Source: an uncultured Flavobacteriaceae bacterium
GTDB lineage: Bacteria; Bacteroidota; Bacteroidia; Flavobacteriales; Flavobacteriaceae
Length of the DNA stretch: 64,000 nt
Direction of reading: 5' to 3'
Assembly (NCBI GenBank): GCA_943842245.1
Contig: CALTAJ010000002.1
Span: forward strand, 397,596-461,595
Shown here: positions 49,771-59,095 of the stretch, in pieces
How the letters are laid out: every line of letters begins with the position of its first letter
How positions within the stretch are numbered: the first letter of the stretch is position 1
Translations under genes and position numbers: made by a program
The notes under the pieces: generated by a model
Seen by the model: the letters and a program-made list of their open reading frames with translations, nothing else
Told to the model about the DNA's origin: nothing
Database searches by the model: none

Positions 49771-51165
49771 ATGGAATACCGAATTGAAAAAGATACAATA
49801 GGAGAAGTTCAAGTTCCCAGAGATGTATATTGGGGAGCACAAACAGAACGCTCACGTTCCAATTTTAAAATTGGTGCCGGGGGCTCTATGCCACAAGAAA
49901 TCATTTACAGTTTTGCCTATCTCAAAAAAGCAGCAGCCTATACCAATCATAAACTTGGTGAACTAGAAGAATCCAAAAGAGATTTAATTGGCCAGGTTTG
50001 CGATGAAATTCTGGAAGGAAAGCTAGACGATCAATTTCCATTGGTAATTTGGCAAACTGGATCAGGAACACAGAGTAATATGAATCTCAACGAGGTCATT
50101 GCGAACCGTGCGCATGAACTGGCAGGAAAAACACTTGGAGTTGGAGATAAAACACTCTCGCCTAATGACGATGTCAATAAATCACAATCTTCAAATGATA
50201 CATTTCCAACTGGAATGCACATTGCATCTTACAAAATGATAGTTGAAACTACCATTCCTGGGGTTCAAAAACTTAGAGATGAATTAAATAAAAAAGCAGA
50301 AGCATTTAAAGAAATTGTCAAAATTGGACGTACTCATTTTATGGATGCTACTCCCCTGACTTTAGGTCAAGAATTTTCGGGTTATGTTTCACAATTAGAC
50401 CATGGTATTAAAGCATTAAAAAACACACTTGATCATCTATCCGAGCTAGCATTGGGAGGAACCGCAGTAGGAACTGGTATAAACACACCTAAAGGTTATG
50501 CAGCTTTGGTAGCTAAATACATTTCAGAATTTACAGAATTACCCTTTAAAAGTGCTAAAAATAAATTTGAAGCACTTGCTGCTCATGATGCAATTGTTGA
50601 GTCACATGGCGCTTTAAAACAACTCGCAGTATCTTTAAATAAAATTGGTAACGACATTCGAATGATGGCCTCAGGTCCTCGTTCAGGAATTGGTGAATTG
50701 ATCATTCCTGCTAATGAACCAGGAAGCTCCATTATGCCAGGAAAGATTAATCCAACTCAATGTGAAGCGTTGACCATGGTATGTGCTCAGGTTATGGGAA
50801 ATGATGTCGCCGTAACTATAGCTGGAACTCAAGGACATTATGAATTGAACGTTTTTAAGCCATTAATGGCAGCTAATATTTTACAATCTGCTCGATTACT
50901 AGGTGATGCATGTGTAAGTTTTACTGAAAATTGTGTTATTGGAATTAAACCCAGTCATGATAGAATTAACGAATTGGTTCAAAACTCATTAATGCTTGTT
51001 ACAGCATTAAATACCAAAATAGGTTACTATAGAGCTTCTGAAATTGCAAACAAAGCACATAAAGATGGAAGTACTTTAAAAGAGGCCAGTTTATCCCTTG
51101 GTTATTTGACAGCTGAGGAATTTGATGCTTGGGTTCGACCAGATGATATGACTGGTAATGCCTGA
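49771..51165 (+). CDS. fumC: Fumarate hydratase, class II
   Basis: Interconverts fumarate and malate. 464 residues. The family signature [17 protein letters not shown] is present, with [20 protein letters not shown], the substrate-site [11 protein letters not shown] and [24 protein letters not shown], 17 bases before the ATG, may be its -7 element. The 3' end overlaps the next acetyltransferase gene by eight bases. Confidence 0.97.
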   Translation: MEYRIEKDTIGEVQVPRDVYWGAQTERSRSNFKIGAGGSMPQEIIYSFAYLKKAAAYTNHKLGELEESKRDLIGQVCDEILEGKLDDQFPLVIWQTGSGTQSNMNLNEVIANRAHELAGKTLGVGDKTLSPNDDVNKSQSSNDTFPTGMHIASYKMIVETTIPGVQKLRDELNKKAEAFKEIVKIGRTHFMDATPLTLGQEFSGYVSQLDHGIKALKNTLDHLSELALGGTAVGTGINTPKGYAALVAKYISEFTELPFKSAKNKFEALAAHDAIVESHGALKQLAVSLNKIGNDIRMMASGPRSGIGELIIPANEPGSSIMPGKINPTQCEALTMVCAQVMGNDVAVTIAGTQGHYELNVFKPLMAANILQSARLLGDACVSFTENCVIGIKPSHDRINELVQNSLMLVTALNTKIGYYRASEIANKAHKDGSTLKEASLSLGYLTAEEFDAWVRPDDMTGNA

Positions 51166-51625
51166 AATTAAGTTTAGAGAGTTTACTGCTAAAGATTCTG
51201 AGCAATTTAAGGCTCTAAATATTGAATGGCTCAAAAAGTACTTTGAGGTCGAACCTATTGATGAAAGAGTATTAAGTAATCCAAGATCTGAAATTTTAGA
51301 CTCAGGTGGTTTTATCTTTATGGCGGAAATTAAAGATGAAGTTATCGGTACCTTTGCATTTATTAAAAAGGGAAATCAAATATTTGAATTCAGTAAAATG
51401 GCAATTGATCCTAAATTCAGAAATAAAGGATATGGAAATGTTATGATGCAATTTGCCATCTCTTTTGCTAAAAAATATCGTTGGAATAAAATTATCCTTT
51501 ATTCAAATACAATTTTAAAAAATTCAATTCATTTATACTTTAAATATGGTTTTATTGAAGTTCCTATGGAAGCTGACGTGATTTATTCTCGTGGGAATAT
51601 TAAAATGGAGTTAGACTTAGACTAA
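51158..51625 (+). CDS. GNAT-family N-acetyltransferase
   Basis: 155 residues. The acetyl-CoA segment is [20 protein letters not shown] (R/Q-x-x-G-x-G type), with [19 protein letters not shown] at the start and [12 protein letters not shown] at the end. The substrate is unknown. Its ATG lies inside the last codons of fumC, so the two are translationally linked. The 3' end overlaps convergent ettA by four bases. Confidence 0.87.
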   Translation: MPEIKFREFTAKDSEQFKALNIEWLKKYFEVEPIDERVLSNPRSEILDSGGFIFMAEIKDEVIGTFAFIKKGNQIFEFSKMAIDPKFRNKGYGNVMMQFAISFAKKYRWNKIILYSNTILKNSIHLYFKYGFIEVPMEADVIYSRGNIKMELDLD

Positions 51626-53316
51626 TCCCGGGATAGCTTTCTGTATTGTATTCTTTTTGGCATGATATCTTGACCTAAACGCTTTTTTTTGTTTTCCTGA
51701 TAGTCAGAATAGGAGCCTTCAAAAAAATACATTTGAGAATTACCTTCAAAAGCGAGAATATGGGTACATATTCGATCTAAAAACCAGCGATCGTGTGAAA
51801 TAACTACAGCACAACCTGCAAAGTTTTCTAGGGCTTCTTCTAATGCTCTTAAGGTATTAACATCTAAATCATTAGTAGGTTCATCAAGTAACAAAACGTT
51901 CCCCTCTTCTTTTAGAGTCATTGCTAAATGCAGACGATTTCGTTCTCCTCCAGAAAGAGAAGAAACCTTCTTATTTTGTTCATTTCCACTAAAATTGAAA
52001 CGGCTCAAAAATGCTCTTGAATTAACCTGTCTTCCACCTAGCATAATTAACTCTTGTTCATCACTAAAATTTTGCCAAATTGACTTTTCGGGATCAATAT
52101 TACTATGTGATTGATCAACATAAGCTAATTTAACTGTATCGCCCACTGAGAAGCTTCCCTCGTCAGTTGTTTCTTCACCCATTATCATTCGAAAAACTGT
52201 TGATTTTCCTGCTCCGTTTGGTCCAATTACACCAACTATTCCTGCTTGAGGTAAATTAAAATTTAGATTATCGTATAATATCTTTTCTCCAAAAGATTTT
52301 GAAACTTTAAATGCTTCAATAACATTAGTACCCAGTCGGGGTCCATTTGGAATAAAAATTTCTAATTTCTCATCAACCTTGTTTTGATCTTGACTTATCA
52401 ACTTATCGTAATTTGCTAAACGAGCTTTTTGTTTAGATTGTCGTCCTTTAGGGGCCATACGAACCCATTCAAGTTCACGTTCTAAAGTTTTTTGTCTTTT
52501 TGAAGATTGTTTTTGTTCTATAGCTAAGCGTTTAGATTTTTGTTCTAACCAAGAAGAGTAATTTCCCTTCCATGGAATTCCTTCACCCCTATCTAATTCT
52601 AAAATCCACCCAGCGACATTATCTAAAAAATAGCGATCGTGAGTTACAGCAATTACAGTACCTTGATATTGTGCTAAATGGTGTTCTAGCCAATGTACAG
52701 ATTCTGCGTCAAGATGATTTGTAGGCTCATCTAAAAGCAATACATCAGGCTTTTGTAATAATAAACGACATAACGCTACTCGCCTGCGTTCTCCCCCAGA
52801 AAGAACACTTATTTTTTGATCACTAGAGGGCGTTCTTAAGGCGTCCATTGCAATCTCCAACTGAGTATCGAGTTCCCATGCATTTAAGGCATCAATCTCA
52901 TCTTGAAGTTGTGCTTGACGATCCATAAGTTGCTGCATTTTGTCAGCATTTTCGTAAACCTCAGGAAGACCAAACTGATCATTAATATCATTGTATTCTT
53001 TCAAAATAGATACTGTTGAAGCTACTCCTTCTTTTACTACTTCTAGAACAGTTTTATCTTCATCAAGCTGAGGCTCTTGTTGTAAAAATCCTACTTTATA
53101 TTCATTAGAAAAAACTACATCACCTTGAAAGCTTTTATCTATACCTGCTATAATTTTTAAAAGACTTGATTTTCCTGAACCATTGAGTCCAAGAATTCCA
53201 ATTTTAGCTCCGTAAAAGAAACTTAAATAGATGTTTTTTAAGACAGGTTTATTGGCGCTGGGGAATGTCTTTGAAACCCCATTCATCGAAAAGATTACCT
53301 TTTTTTCTTCTAACAT
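51622..53316 (-). CDS. ettA: Energy-dependent translational throttle protein EttA (ABC-F)
   Basis: 564 residues, no membrane segments, two ABC ATPase cassettes: Walker A GLNGSGKS at 43-50 and GPNGAGKST in the second half, two LSGGERxR signatures and [11 protein letters not shown] / [11 protein letters not shown]. The linker between cassettes ([15 protein letters not shown] ... [15 protein letters not shown]) is typical of EttA, which binds the ribosomal E site and gates the first elongation step according to ATP level. It starts one base after the CAL67264 gene. Confidence 0.94.
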   Translation of the reverse strand: MLEEKKVIFSMNGVSKTFPSANKPVLKNIYLSFFYGAKIGILGLNGSGKSSLLKIIAGIDKSFQGDVVFSNEYKVGFLQQEPQLDEDKTVLEVVKEGVASTVSILKEYNDINDQFGLPEVYENADKMQQLMDRQAQLQDEIDALNAWELDTQLEIAMDALRTPSSDQKISVLSGGERRRVALCRLLLQKPDVLLLDEPTNHLDAESVHWLEHHLAQYQGTVIAVTHDRYFLDNVAGWILELDRGEGIPWKGNYSSWLEQKSKRLAIEQKQSSKRQKTLERELEWVRMAPKGRQSKQKARLANYDKLISQDQNKVDEKLEIFIPNGPRLGTNVIEAFKVSKSFGEKILYDNLNFNLPQAGIVGVIGPNGAGKSTVFRMIMGEETTDEGSFSVGDTVKLAYVDQSHSNIDPEKSIWQNFSDEQELIMLGGRQVNSRAFLSRFNFSGNEQNKKVSSLSGGERNRLHLAMTLKEEGNVLLLDEPTNDLDVNTLRALEEALENFAGCAVVISHDRWFLDRICTHILAFEGNSQMYFFEGSYSDYQENKKKRLGQDIMPKRIQYRKLSRD

Positions 53317-53317
53317 A

Positions 53318-53497
53318 TTAGATTCTTCCCCTTAAAGCATTGAAGGCCCATGCTATAGTATAGAAGCCAATGCCTGCTATTGAAAATCCTATGGCGTAAT
53401 CAGGATATTTCAATACACCAATTAAAATTAATGCGCTTCCTATGATTGCCATTACAAGTGCAGTATAGCCAACGATTTTATTTTTATTTAAACCCAT
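53318..53497 (-). CDS. CAL67264-family small membrane protein
   Basis: 59 residues from the ATG at 53497 ([20 protein letters not shown]), two membrane helices and the ending [16 protein letters not shown] recognise it as the small flavobacterial CAL67264 family. A longer frame to 53542 exists but lacks family support. The function is unknown; it ends one base before ettA starts. Confidence 0.75.
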   Translation of the reverse strand: MGLNKNKIVGYTALVMAIIGSALILIGVLKYPDYAIGFSIAGIGFYTIAWAFNALRGRI

Positions 53498-53583
53498 TTT
53501 TATTTGTATTAAAACAAATATCGAACTTTTATTTAAAACCACGACTATAGAAATTATTACTTTAGCAATGTCTTAAAAACGAT

Positions 53584-55212
53584 ATGAACATAGAACAAGA
53601 AAAAAATAAAGATGCTATAAAAATGGCATGGGCGAAACTCGAGCAACGTGTAAGAGTTATAAAACAAGGAGGAGGTAAATCTAGTATTAAAAAGTTAAAT
53701 GAAAAGGGGAAACTTTCAGCTCGACAACGAATCAATCAACTAGTTGATGACCCCAATGATATTTTTGAAATAGGTACTCTTGCTGCAGAAGATATGTACG
53801 AACAGTACGGTGGCTGCCCATCAGCTGGTGTAATTGTGGTTATATCTAAAGTCTCAGGAAAACGCTGTGTGATTGTTGCAAACGACGCAACTGTAAAAGC
53901 TGGAGCCTGGTTTCCAATGACCGCTAAAAAAAACCTGAGAGCACAAGAAATTGCAATGGAAAATAAAATTCCAATCATCTACCTTGTAGATAGCGCTGGA
54001 ATTTTCCTACCCCTTCAAGATCAAATCTTTGCAGATAAAGAGAATTTTGGACGTATTTTTAGAAATAATGCTAAAATGAGTAGTATGGGTATTGTACAAA
54101 TCGCTGCAGTGATGGGAAGCTGCGTAGCAGGAGGAGCATATCTTCCCATAATGTCAGACGAAGCAATTATTGTGGAAAATACAGGAAGTATTTTTTTAGC
54201 TGGAAGCTATTTAGTTAAAGCTGCAATTGGAGAAGATGTTGATAATGAATTTTTAGGAGGTGCAGATACTCATTCTGGTATTAGTGGAGTAACAGATTAT
54301 AAAGTAAAAAATGATCAAGCTGCATTAGATAAAATCAGGAGTCTGATTGAAAAAATAGGTAATTCTTCAATTGCAGGTTTTCAGAGAAGTATAGCAAAAG
54401 CACCTGAGGGGGATCCAGATTTGATTTACAAGGTTCTTCCTAAAGAAAGCACTCAACCTTATGACTCCTATTTACTAATGGACTTATTATTAGACAAGGG
54501 ATCTCAAGATGAATACAAAAGAGAATACGGTCAAACACTAATAACTACATATGCTAAAATAGATGGCTGGTCTGTAGGGGTTATAGCAAATCAAAGAAAG
54601 GTTGTGAAAAGTAAATCTGGAGAAATGCAGTTTGGTGGAGTAATTTATGGAGATGCTGCCGATAAAGCTACACGCTTTATTGCAAACTGTAACCAACGAA
54701 AAATTCCTTTAGTTTTTCTTCAAGATGTTACTGGTTTTATGGTAGGTACTAAAGCTGAGCACGGAGGTATTATCAAAGATGGGGCTAAAATGGTCAATGC
54801 AGTTGCCAATTCTGTTGTTCCTAAATTTACTATTGTAGTTGGCAACTCTTTTGGCGCTGGTAATTATGCTATGTGCGGAAAAGCTTATGACCCACGCTTA
54901 ATACTAGCATGGCCTACAGCAAAAATGGCTGTGATGGGAGGAAGTCAAGCAGCCAATGTGCTATTGCAAATAGAAAAGTCTGCTGCTAAAAAATCAGGAG
55001 TTAAAGTTGATAAAAAAAAAGAAATTGCTTTAAGAGAAAAAATTGATAAGAATTATGAGAATAAAACTGATATCATGTATGCTGCTTCCCAATTATGGAT
55101 TGATGCAGTAATTGATCCTGCAGAAACTCGCTCATGGATAAGTATGGGTATTGATATGGCTAATCATGCCCCAATTACAGAAAAATTTAATATGGGTATC
55201 CTACAAGTTTAA
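53584..55212 (+). CDS. Acyl-CoA carboxylase beta (carboxyltransferase) subunit, methylcrotonyl-CoA-like
   Basis: 542 residues, biotin-dependent carboxyltransferase of the crotonase fold. The stretches VIVANDATVKAGAWFPMTAK, IYLVDSAGIFLPLQDQIF, VMGSCVAGGAYLPIMSDEA and LGGADTHSGISGVTD follow methylcrotonyl-CoA carboxylase beta (leucine degradation) more closely than propionyl-CoA carboxylase. The C-terminal half has GGVIYGDAADKATRFI and GNSFGAGNYAMCGKAYDPR. The biotin-carrying alpha subunit is not adjacent. The 3' end overlaps convergent menE by four bases. Confidence 0.9.
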   Translation: MNIEQEKNKDAIKMAWAKLEQRVRVIKQGGGKSSIKKLNEKGKLSARQRINQLVDDPNDIFEIGTLAAEDMYEQYGGCPSAGVIVVISKVSGKRCVIVANDATVKAGAWFPMTAKKNLRAQEIAMENKIPIIYLVDSAGIFLPLQDQIFADKENFGRIFRNNAKMSSMGIVQIAAVMGSCVAGGAYLPIMSDEAIIVENTGSIFLAGSYLVKAAIGEDVDNEFLGGADTHSGISGVTDYKVKNDQAALDKIRSLIEKIGNSSIAGFQRSIAKAPEGDPDLIYKVLPKESTQPYDSYLLMDLLLDKGSQDEYKREYGQTLITTYAKIDGWSVGVIANQRKVVKSKSGEMQFGGVIYGDAADKATRFIANCNQRKIPLVFLQDVTGFMVGTKAEHGGIIKDGAKMVNAVANSVVPKFTIVVGNSFGAGNYAMCGKAYDPRLILAWPTAKMAVMGGSQAANVLLQIEKSAAKKSGVKVDKKKEIALREKIDKNYENKTDIMYAASQLWIDAVIDPAETRSWISMGIDMANHAPITEKFNMGILQV

Positions 55213-56291
55213 TATACGTTGAGGTTTTTGATCCATGCTAGCTTTCGTTTTATCTTTCCACTGTAGGTTTGAATAAAATCTTTAACACAAATTATTGCCT
55301 TAGGGATCTCACAAGCCTCAAGTGAAGTACACTCTTTAATCTGTTTATGTAATTTTTTAAATTCAATTTGGGGATCATCTTTGACAACCAAAACAACCTT
55401 TTCACCTAATAGAGAATCCGAAATACTGTCAATAAAAAAATGGAAAGAAAGGTTTTTAGAAAGTTTACGCTCAATTTGTTCTGGATGAAGCTTTAATCCT
55501 CCTGAATTAATTACATTATCTATCCTTCCGATTAATCTGAAACGTGTTGAACTTAATAATTCTACTTGGTCGTTAGTTATCAAATGCTTAACATCTAATT
55601 TAGGAGCGTTGATTACTAAACATTTTCGCTCGTCTTGTTGGACTTTGACGTCTGGTAAACATTTAAATTCAGATACAGGATCTGTCATCGTTCGAATAGC
55701 AATATGAGATAAGGTTTCCATCATTCCATAAGTTTCAAACGCATTTACTTTTGCCTTAATTAAGGATTCTTGTAGGGATAAAGAAACATAGGCACCACCA
55801 ACAATTAGTTTTTTAACTTTTCCTAATTCTGAAAGAGAATTAAAAGCTTGCATTGGTGTCATGGCTACAAAATCATAAGTTTTTTGATTTTTATAAAATG
55901 GATTTTTTGATGGAGAAATTAAATCAATTTCTAAACCAAGAATCATCGCACGGATTAACATCATCTTTCCTGCAATATAATTGGCTGGAAGGCAATGTAA
56001 AGCGGTGTCTCCAACACTTACTCCAAAAAAATTTCCTGTAGATATTGCACTATTTACTAAAGATTGTTTTTTAAATAATATTTTTTTTGGCTGAGTTGAA
56101 GCCAACGAGCTTTCAAGGTAAATAGAGTTTGAGTGATCTAGCCAATCTAATAGAAAATCACCTAAAAAATTCTCATATTGATCGCCCTCTTTGATAAAGT
56201 CATAAGCGACTTCTTTTAAGGTATTTCTGTCATAAAAATATCCATTTAAAAGAAAACGATTATGGATTTTTGAATAATGTGGAAAATGCAT
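55209..56291 (-). CDS. menE: AMP-binding ligase, short MenE-like (o-succinylbenzoate-CoA ligase)
   Basis: 360 residues, shorter than the usual ~480-500 of MenE; the N-terminal part is reduced. The adenylation core is visible in AMTPMQAFNSLSELG, VGGAYVSLSLQESLIKA, YGMMETLSHIAIR (A5 motif), LIGRIDNVINSGGLKLHPEQ (A7/A8 region) and SGKIKRKLAW (A10 with the catalytic lysine). Short forms of this kind serve as MenE in flavobacteria. It would activate o-succinylbenzoate for menaquinone synthesis, consistent with the UbiA-type gene and thioesterase just upstream. The substrate is inferred, not shown. Confidence 0.8.
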   Translation of the reverse strand: MHFPHYSKIHNRFLLNGYFYDRNTLKEVAYDFIKEGDQYENFLGDFLLDWLDHSNSIYLESSLASTQPKKILFKKQSLVNSAISTGNFFGVSVGDTALHCLPANYIAGKMMLIRAMILGLEIDLISPSKNPFYKNQKTYDFVAMTPMQAFNSLSELGKVKKLIVGGAYVSLSLQESLIKAKVNAFETYGMMETLSHIAIRTMTDPVSEFKCLPDVKVQQDERKCLVINAPKLDVKHLITNDQVELLSSTRFRLIGRIDNVINSGGLKLHPEQIERKLSKNLSFHFFIDSISDSLLGEKVVLVVKDDPQIEFKKLHKQIKECTSLEACEIPKAIICVKDFIQTYSGKIKRKLAWIKNLNVY

Positions 56292-56292
56292 A

Positions 56293-57195
56293 TTATAGTT
56301 TAGAAATAAGCTTAGTTTTATATCCAGACCAATTGAATTTATTGGACATTAAAAAAAGAAATAAAGGGTATATTAAAAATAATGAAATAAAAATTTCTCC
56401 TCCTAGAGAAGGTTCAGAAATATCAATCAAAATAGATTCTGTTTGAAAAGCCGTCCAAGATGAAGTTACCAGCAAGGCTGTTGTTAAATTATTCGCTGCA
56501 TGAAATCCGAGAGCAAGTTCTATACCTTCATCCATAAGAGTTAGAATCCCTAAAAACAAACCTGTTCCTATATAATAGATCATTACTCCGTACCCTAGTT
56601 TTTCAACTTCAGGATTAAATAAATGTAGAGATCCAAAAACTAATGAAGTCAACAAAAGAGCTCCCCAACGACTTCTGAATAAAGTTGCAAAACCTTGCAT
56701 TAAATATCCTCTAAAAATATACTCTTCCAAACTAGTTTGTATGGGCATTAAAAATATTGCAATTAAAAAGAGAAAAACAAAAGATCTAAAATTAAAATTC
56801 CATTGATAGTTTTCTGGATAGATGAAATAATCGCCAAAAATCAATATTATGCTAAATACACCCCATATAAAAAAAGCATAAAAAATACGTTTCCAATCTA
56901 GGCTTTGACGTGAAGTCGAGATGCTTCTCAAACTTCGCTCATGCATCTTTTTAACTACCAAAAAAAGTCCAAGAAAACCCACAGCAAAGGGAACTAAAAG
57001 AAGGAATAATTGTAAATTTTTATCTAAGTTTCGAAGTGCCACCATTGGATCACCTCCAGAAGCTGAAATGCTTGCACTTGTAATAAAAAAAGTGAGTGGC
57101 AGCTGTCCTATAACAGTAAAAATAATAATGACAAAAGAACCAAGCAAGTACATCCAAAAGGGATTTTTATAATCTAAAACTTGATTTAAGAACAT
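56293..57195 (-). CDS. CPBP-family intramembrane metalloprotease
   Basis: 300 residues from the ATG at 57195 (MFLNQVLDYKNPFWMYLL), five bases after the preceding stop; a start at 57234 would overlap that gene. About eight membrane helices. The CAAX-protease (Rce1/CPBP) motifs are present: EEYIFRGYLMQG (EExxxR), FGSLHLFNP (FxxxH) and GFHAANNLTTA (HxxxN). The substrate is unknown. Between the prenyltransferase and menE it is part of a three- or four-gene run. Confidence 0.88.
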   Translation of the reverse strand: MFLNQVLDYKNPFWMYLLGSFVIIIFTVIGQLPLTFFITSASISASGGDPMVALRNLDKNLQLFLLLVPFAVGFLGLFLVVKKMHERSLRSISTSRQSLDWKRIFYAFFIWGVFSIILIFGDYFIYPENYQWNFNFRSFVFLFLIAIFLMPIQTSLEEYIFRGYLMQGFATLFRSRWGALLLTSLVFGSLHLFNPEVEKLGYGVMIYYIGTGLFLGILTLMDEGIELALGFHAANNLTTALLVTSSWTAFQTESILIDISEPSLGGEIFISLFLIYPLFLFLMSNKFNWSGYKTKLISKL

Positions 57196-57200
57196 GTCAC

Positions 57201-58547
57201 TTATATGTAAAAGGTTAGAATTAAACCGATGCAAAAAATAATTTGATAATATATTGTCTGGATATTATAATTAATTAATTTTCTTGAATCATAATACTTA
57301 AACAAACCAGAGAATATATATAATCCATATAGGAATATAATTGAAAAAATGATGTAAAATATATTGTTATTGAATTGTGGTACAAATCGGTGGATTTCTT
57401 TTATAAAATAAAAAGTACTAAAGAAAATAAGCATCAGATTTAATAAATAAATCCATCTTGAAAATTTCTTTCCAAATAAAACAACTAAATTAATTTTATC
57501 TGATTTTTTATCTGATTGATAATCTGGAAACTGATTTATAAAAAGAATATTTGTAGTTAGGAGGCCTAGAGGAATTCCGATTAGAATAAAATCTTTTAGG
57601 GTGTAAAAGGCTATATCCAATGGAGTGTTAGACATAGCAAATAAGCTGCCTAATGTCAACAATGGCCCAAAGGTTAAGAAAATAACAATTTCTCCAAGGC
57701 CTTTTCTTGCAGACAGTCTTAACGGCTTTGCAGTATAAAAATACGCTAAGAAAGATCCCAAAAAACCAATTACTATTATTCCTAAAATATTTTTGAAAGA
57801 TTTAGCCTCTAAATAAATATTTATTGAAAGGAAGATAATACACAAAGATGCAATTAGTAACATTATATTACCTAAATTTTTTGTTTTTTTCAATGTGATA
57901 AGTCCTAATTCGATTGCTCTACTTCCTCCTGAAATTTGAGCTCCTCTTAAGATCAAGGATTTATCGCCAACATTAAAATATTCATTATTAACTTCATCTG
58001 TTCCTGACTTAACATCGAAATAGTCATTATATAGATTGCCAAAAACATGAACAGAGATTATTCCTATAATAGAAATTATAGCATTTATAATTGATAGAGA
58101 ATTCATTTGATTCAATAAAACTGCTACAATCACCATGGGTAAAATAGATGCTAAAGTAAACCCACCTCTTGTTATGGCAATTCCTTTAAAAATTTTAGTA
58201 GTAAAATTTATAGGTATATTAACTTCTTCTTTAATTTCTTTAGTTATTCCGCAATAACCTGTCTGCTCCTGGTCCTTACCATTTGCAAAATTAGGAGTAA
58301 TTAAAATTTCTGCATTAAATTGAGATCCGTCTTTTTTAATAAAATTTGTTTTAATTAAAGATTTACCCTCTTTATTAGCCTTTTCCAACCATCCTAAAAC
58401 ATTTTGAATAACAATTTCACCTGGAGAAAAAATTGAAACTCTCTTTTTACCAATAAGTTCATCTTTATTATAACCAAATAACTCAAGAGCTCCTTTATTA
58501 ATTTCTTGAATCACTCCTTCCATATCACAAATTATAACACTCTTCAT
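57201..58547 (-). CDS. PAS sensor domain fused to a UbiA/MenA-type prenyltransferase
   Basis: 448 residues. Residues 1 to about 112 form a full PAS/PAC domain: IICDMEGVIQEINKGALELF, GYNKDELIGKKRVSIF, then FIKKDGSQFNAEILITP and TGYCGITKEIKEE. There is no LOV cysteine motif and no kinase or cyclase. From about 118 to the end follows a complete UbiA-superfamily enzyme of eight or nine membrane helices. Its two aspartate motifs are N174-D175-x-x-D178 (NDYFDVKSGTD) and D342-x3-D346-x3-D350 (PDYQSDKKSD), with a MenA-like GLGEIVIFLTFGPLLTLGS. The enzyme attaches a prenyl chain to an acceptor. The menE-like ligase and thioesterase nearby suggest 1,4-dihydroxy-2-naphthoate, but NDYFDVKSGTD differs from the usual MenA NDYGD form, so another acceptor is possible. 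The single unbroken frame is real, not a joining artefact at a stop. Confidence 0.87.
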   Translation of the reverse strand: MKSVIICDMEGVIQEINKGALELFGYNKDELIGKKRVSIFSPGEIVIQNVLGWLEKANKEGKSLIKTNFIKKDGSQFNAEILITPNFANGKDQEQTGYCGITKEIKEEVNIPINFTTKIFKGIAITRGGFTLASILPMVIVAVLLNQMNSLSIINAIISIIGIISVHVFGNLYNDYFDVKSGTDEVNNEYFNVGDKSLILRGAQISGGSRAIELGLITLKKTKNLGNIMLLIASLCIIFLSINIYLEAKSFKNILGIIVIGFLGSFLAYFYTAKPLRLSARKGLGEIVIFLTFGPLLTLGSLFAMSNTPLDIAFYTLKDFILIGIPLGLLTTNILFINQFPDYQSDKKSDKINLVVLFGKKFSRWIYLLNLMLIFFSTFYFIKEIHRFVPQFNNNIFYIIFSIIFLYGLYIFSGLFKYYDSRKLINYNIQTIYYQIIFCIGLILTFYI

Positions 58548-58603
58548 TTTTTTACATTTTCAGCAAATATATTCTAAAAATTTATCACAAAATATTTAAA
58601 TTT

Positions 58604-59017
58604 TTATTTTCTTATTTTAAAAGTTGTCAGCTTACAAATTGAAATTAAATTAGATTTTTCATCCTCTACTCGAATCTCCCAAAGTTGTATAGTTTTACCT
58701 TGATGGATTGGAGTAGCTGTAGCATAAACATAACCTTTTGAAATACTTTTTAAATGATTAGCAGTGATTTCGATTCCTCTGACCTGAATATTAGGATCTT
58801 TATTAAGTACAAATACAGCCGCACTTCCAACACTTTCTGCCAATGCAGCTGTTGCACCTCCATGTAGAACTCCATCTGGTTGATGCACTTTAGTGTTTAC
58901 TGGCATACGAGCTTTAAGAAAGGTTTCTCCAACATCTATAAATTCAATTTCTAATGTCTCCATTAAAGTGTTTTTACAAATCCCGTTTGTTATGCTTAAT
59001 ACTTGTTCTTTTTTCAT
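58604..59017 (-). CDS. Hotdog-fold thioesterase, PaaI/MenI type
   Basis: 137 residues with the PaaI/MenI pattern MPVNTKVHQPDGVLHGGATA and LAESVGSAAVFV (the Asp/Glu of HGGA...AE is catalytic). It hydrolyses an acyl-CoA; the context (UbiA and MenE-like genes downstream, 56-base gap) suggests DHNA-CoA hydrolysis, the menI step. Phenylacetate-type function is the alternative. It begins downstream of the dnaK terminator, so it has its own promoter. Confidence 0.85.
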   Translation of the reverse strand: MKKEQVLSITNGICKNTLMETLEIEFIDVGETFLKARMPVNTKVHQPDGVLHGGATAALAESVGSAAVFVLNKDPNIQVRGIEITANHLKSISKGYVYATATPIHQGKTIQLWEIRVEDEKSNLISICKLTTFKIRK

Positions 59018-59040
59018 TTTATTTACTAAAATTTAGAAAC

Positions 59041-59076
59041 AAAAAATGCCTTAAGAGTTTTCTAAAGGCATTTTTT
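59041..59076 (-). terminator. Terminator after dnaK
   Basis: Stem AAAAAATGCCTT / AAGGCATTTTTT (59041-59052 and 59065-59076) with a 12-base loop, ending in T on the minus strand. It lies 19 bases after the dnaK stop; the arms are symmetrical and could also work on the plus strand. Confidence 0.8.
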
Positions 59077-59095
59077 ATTTTAATTAAAAAAATAT

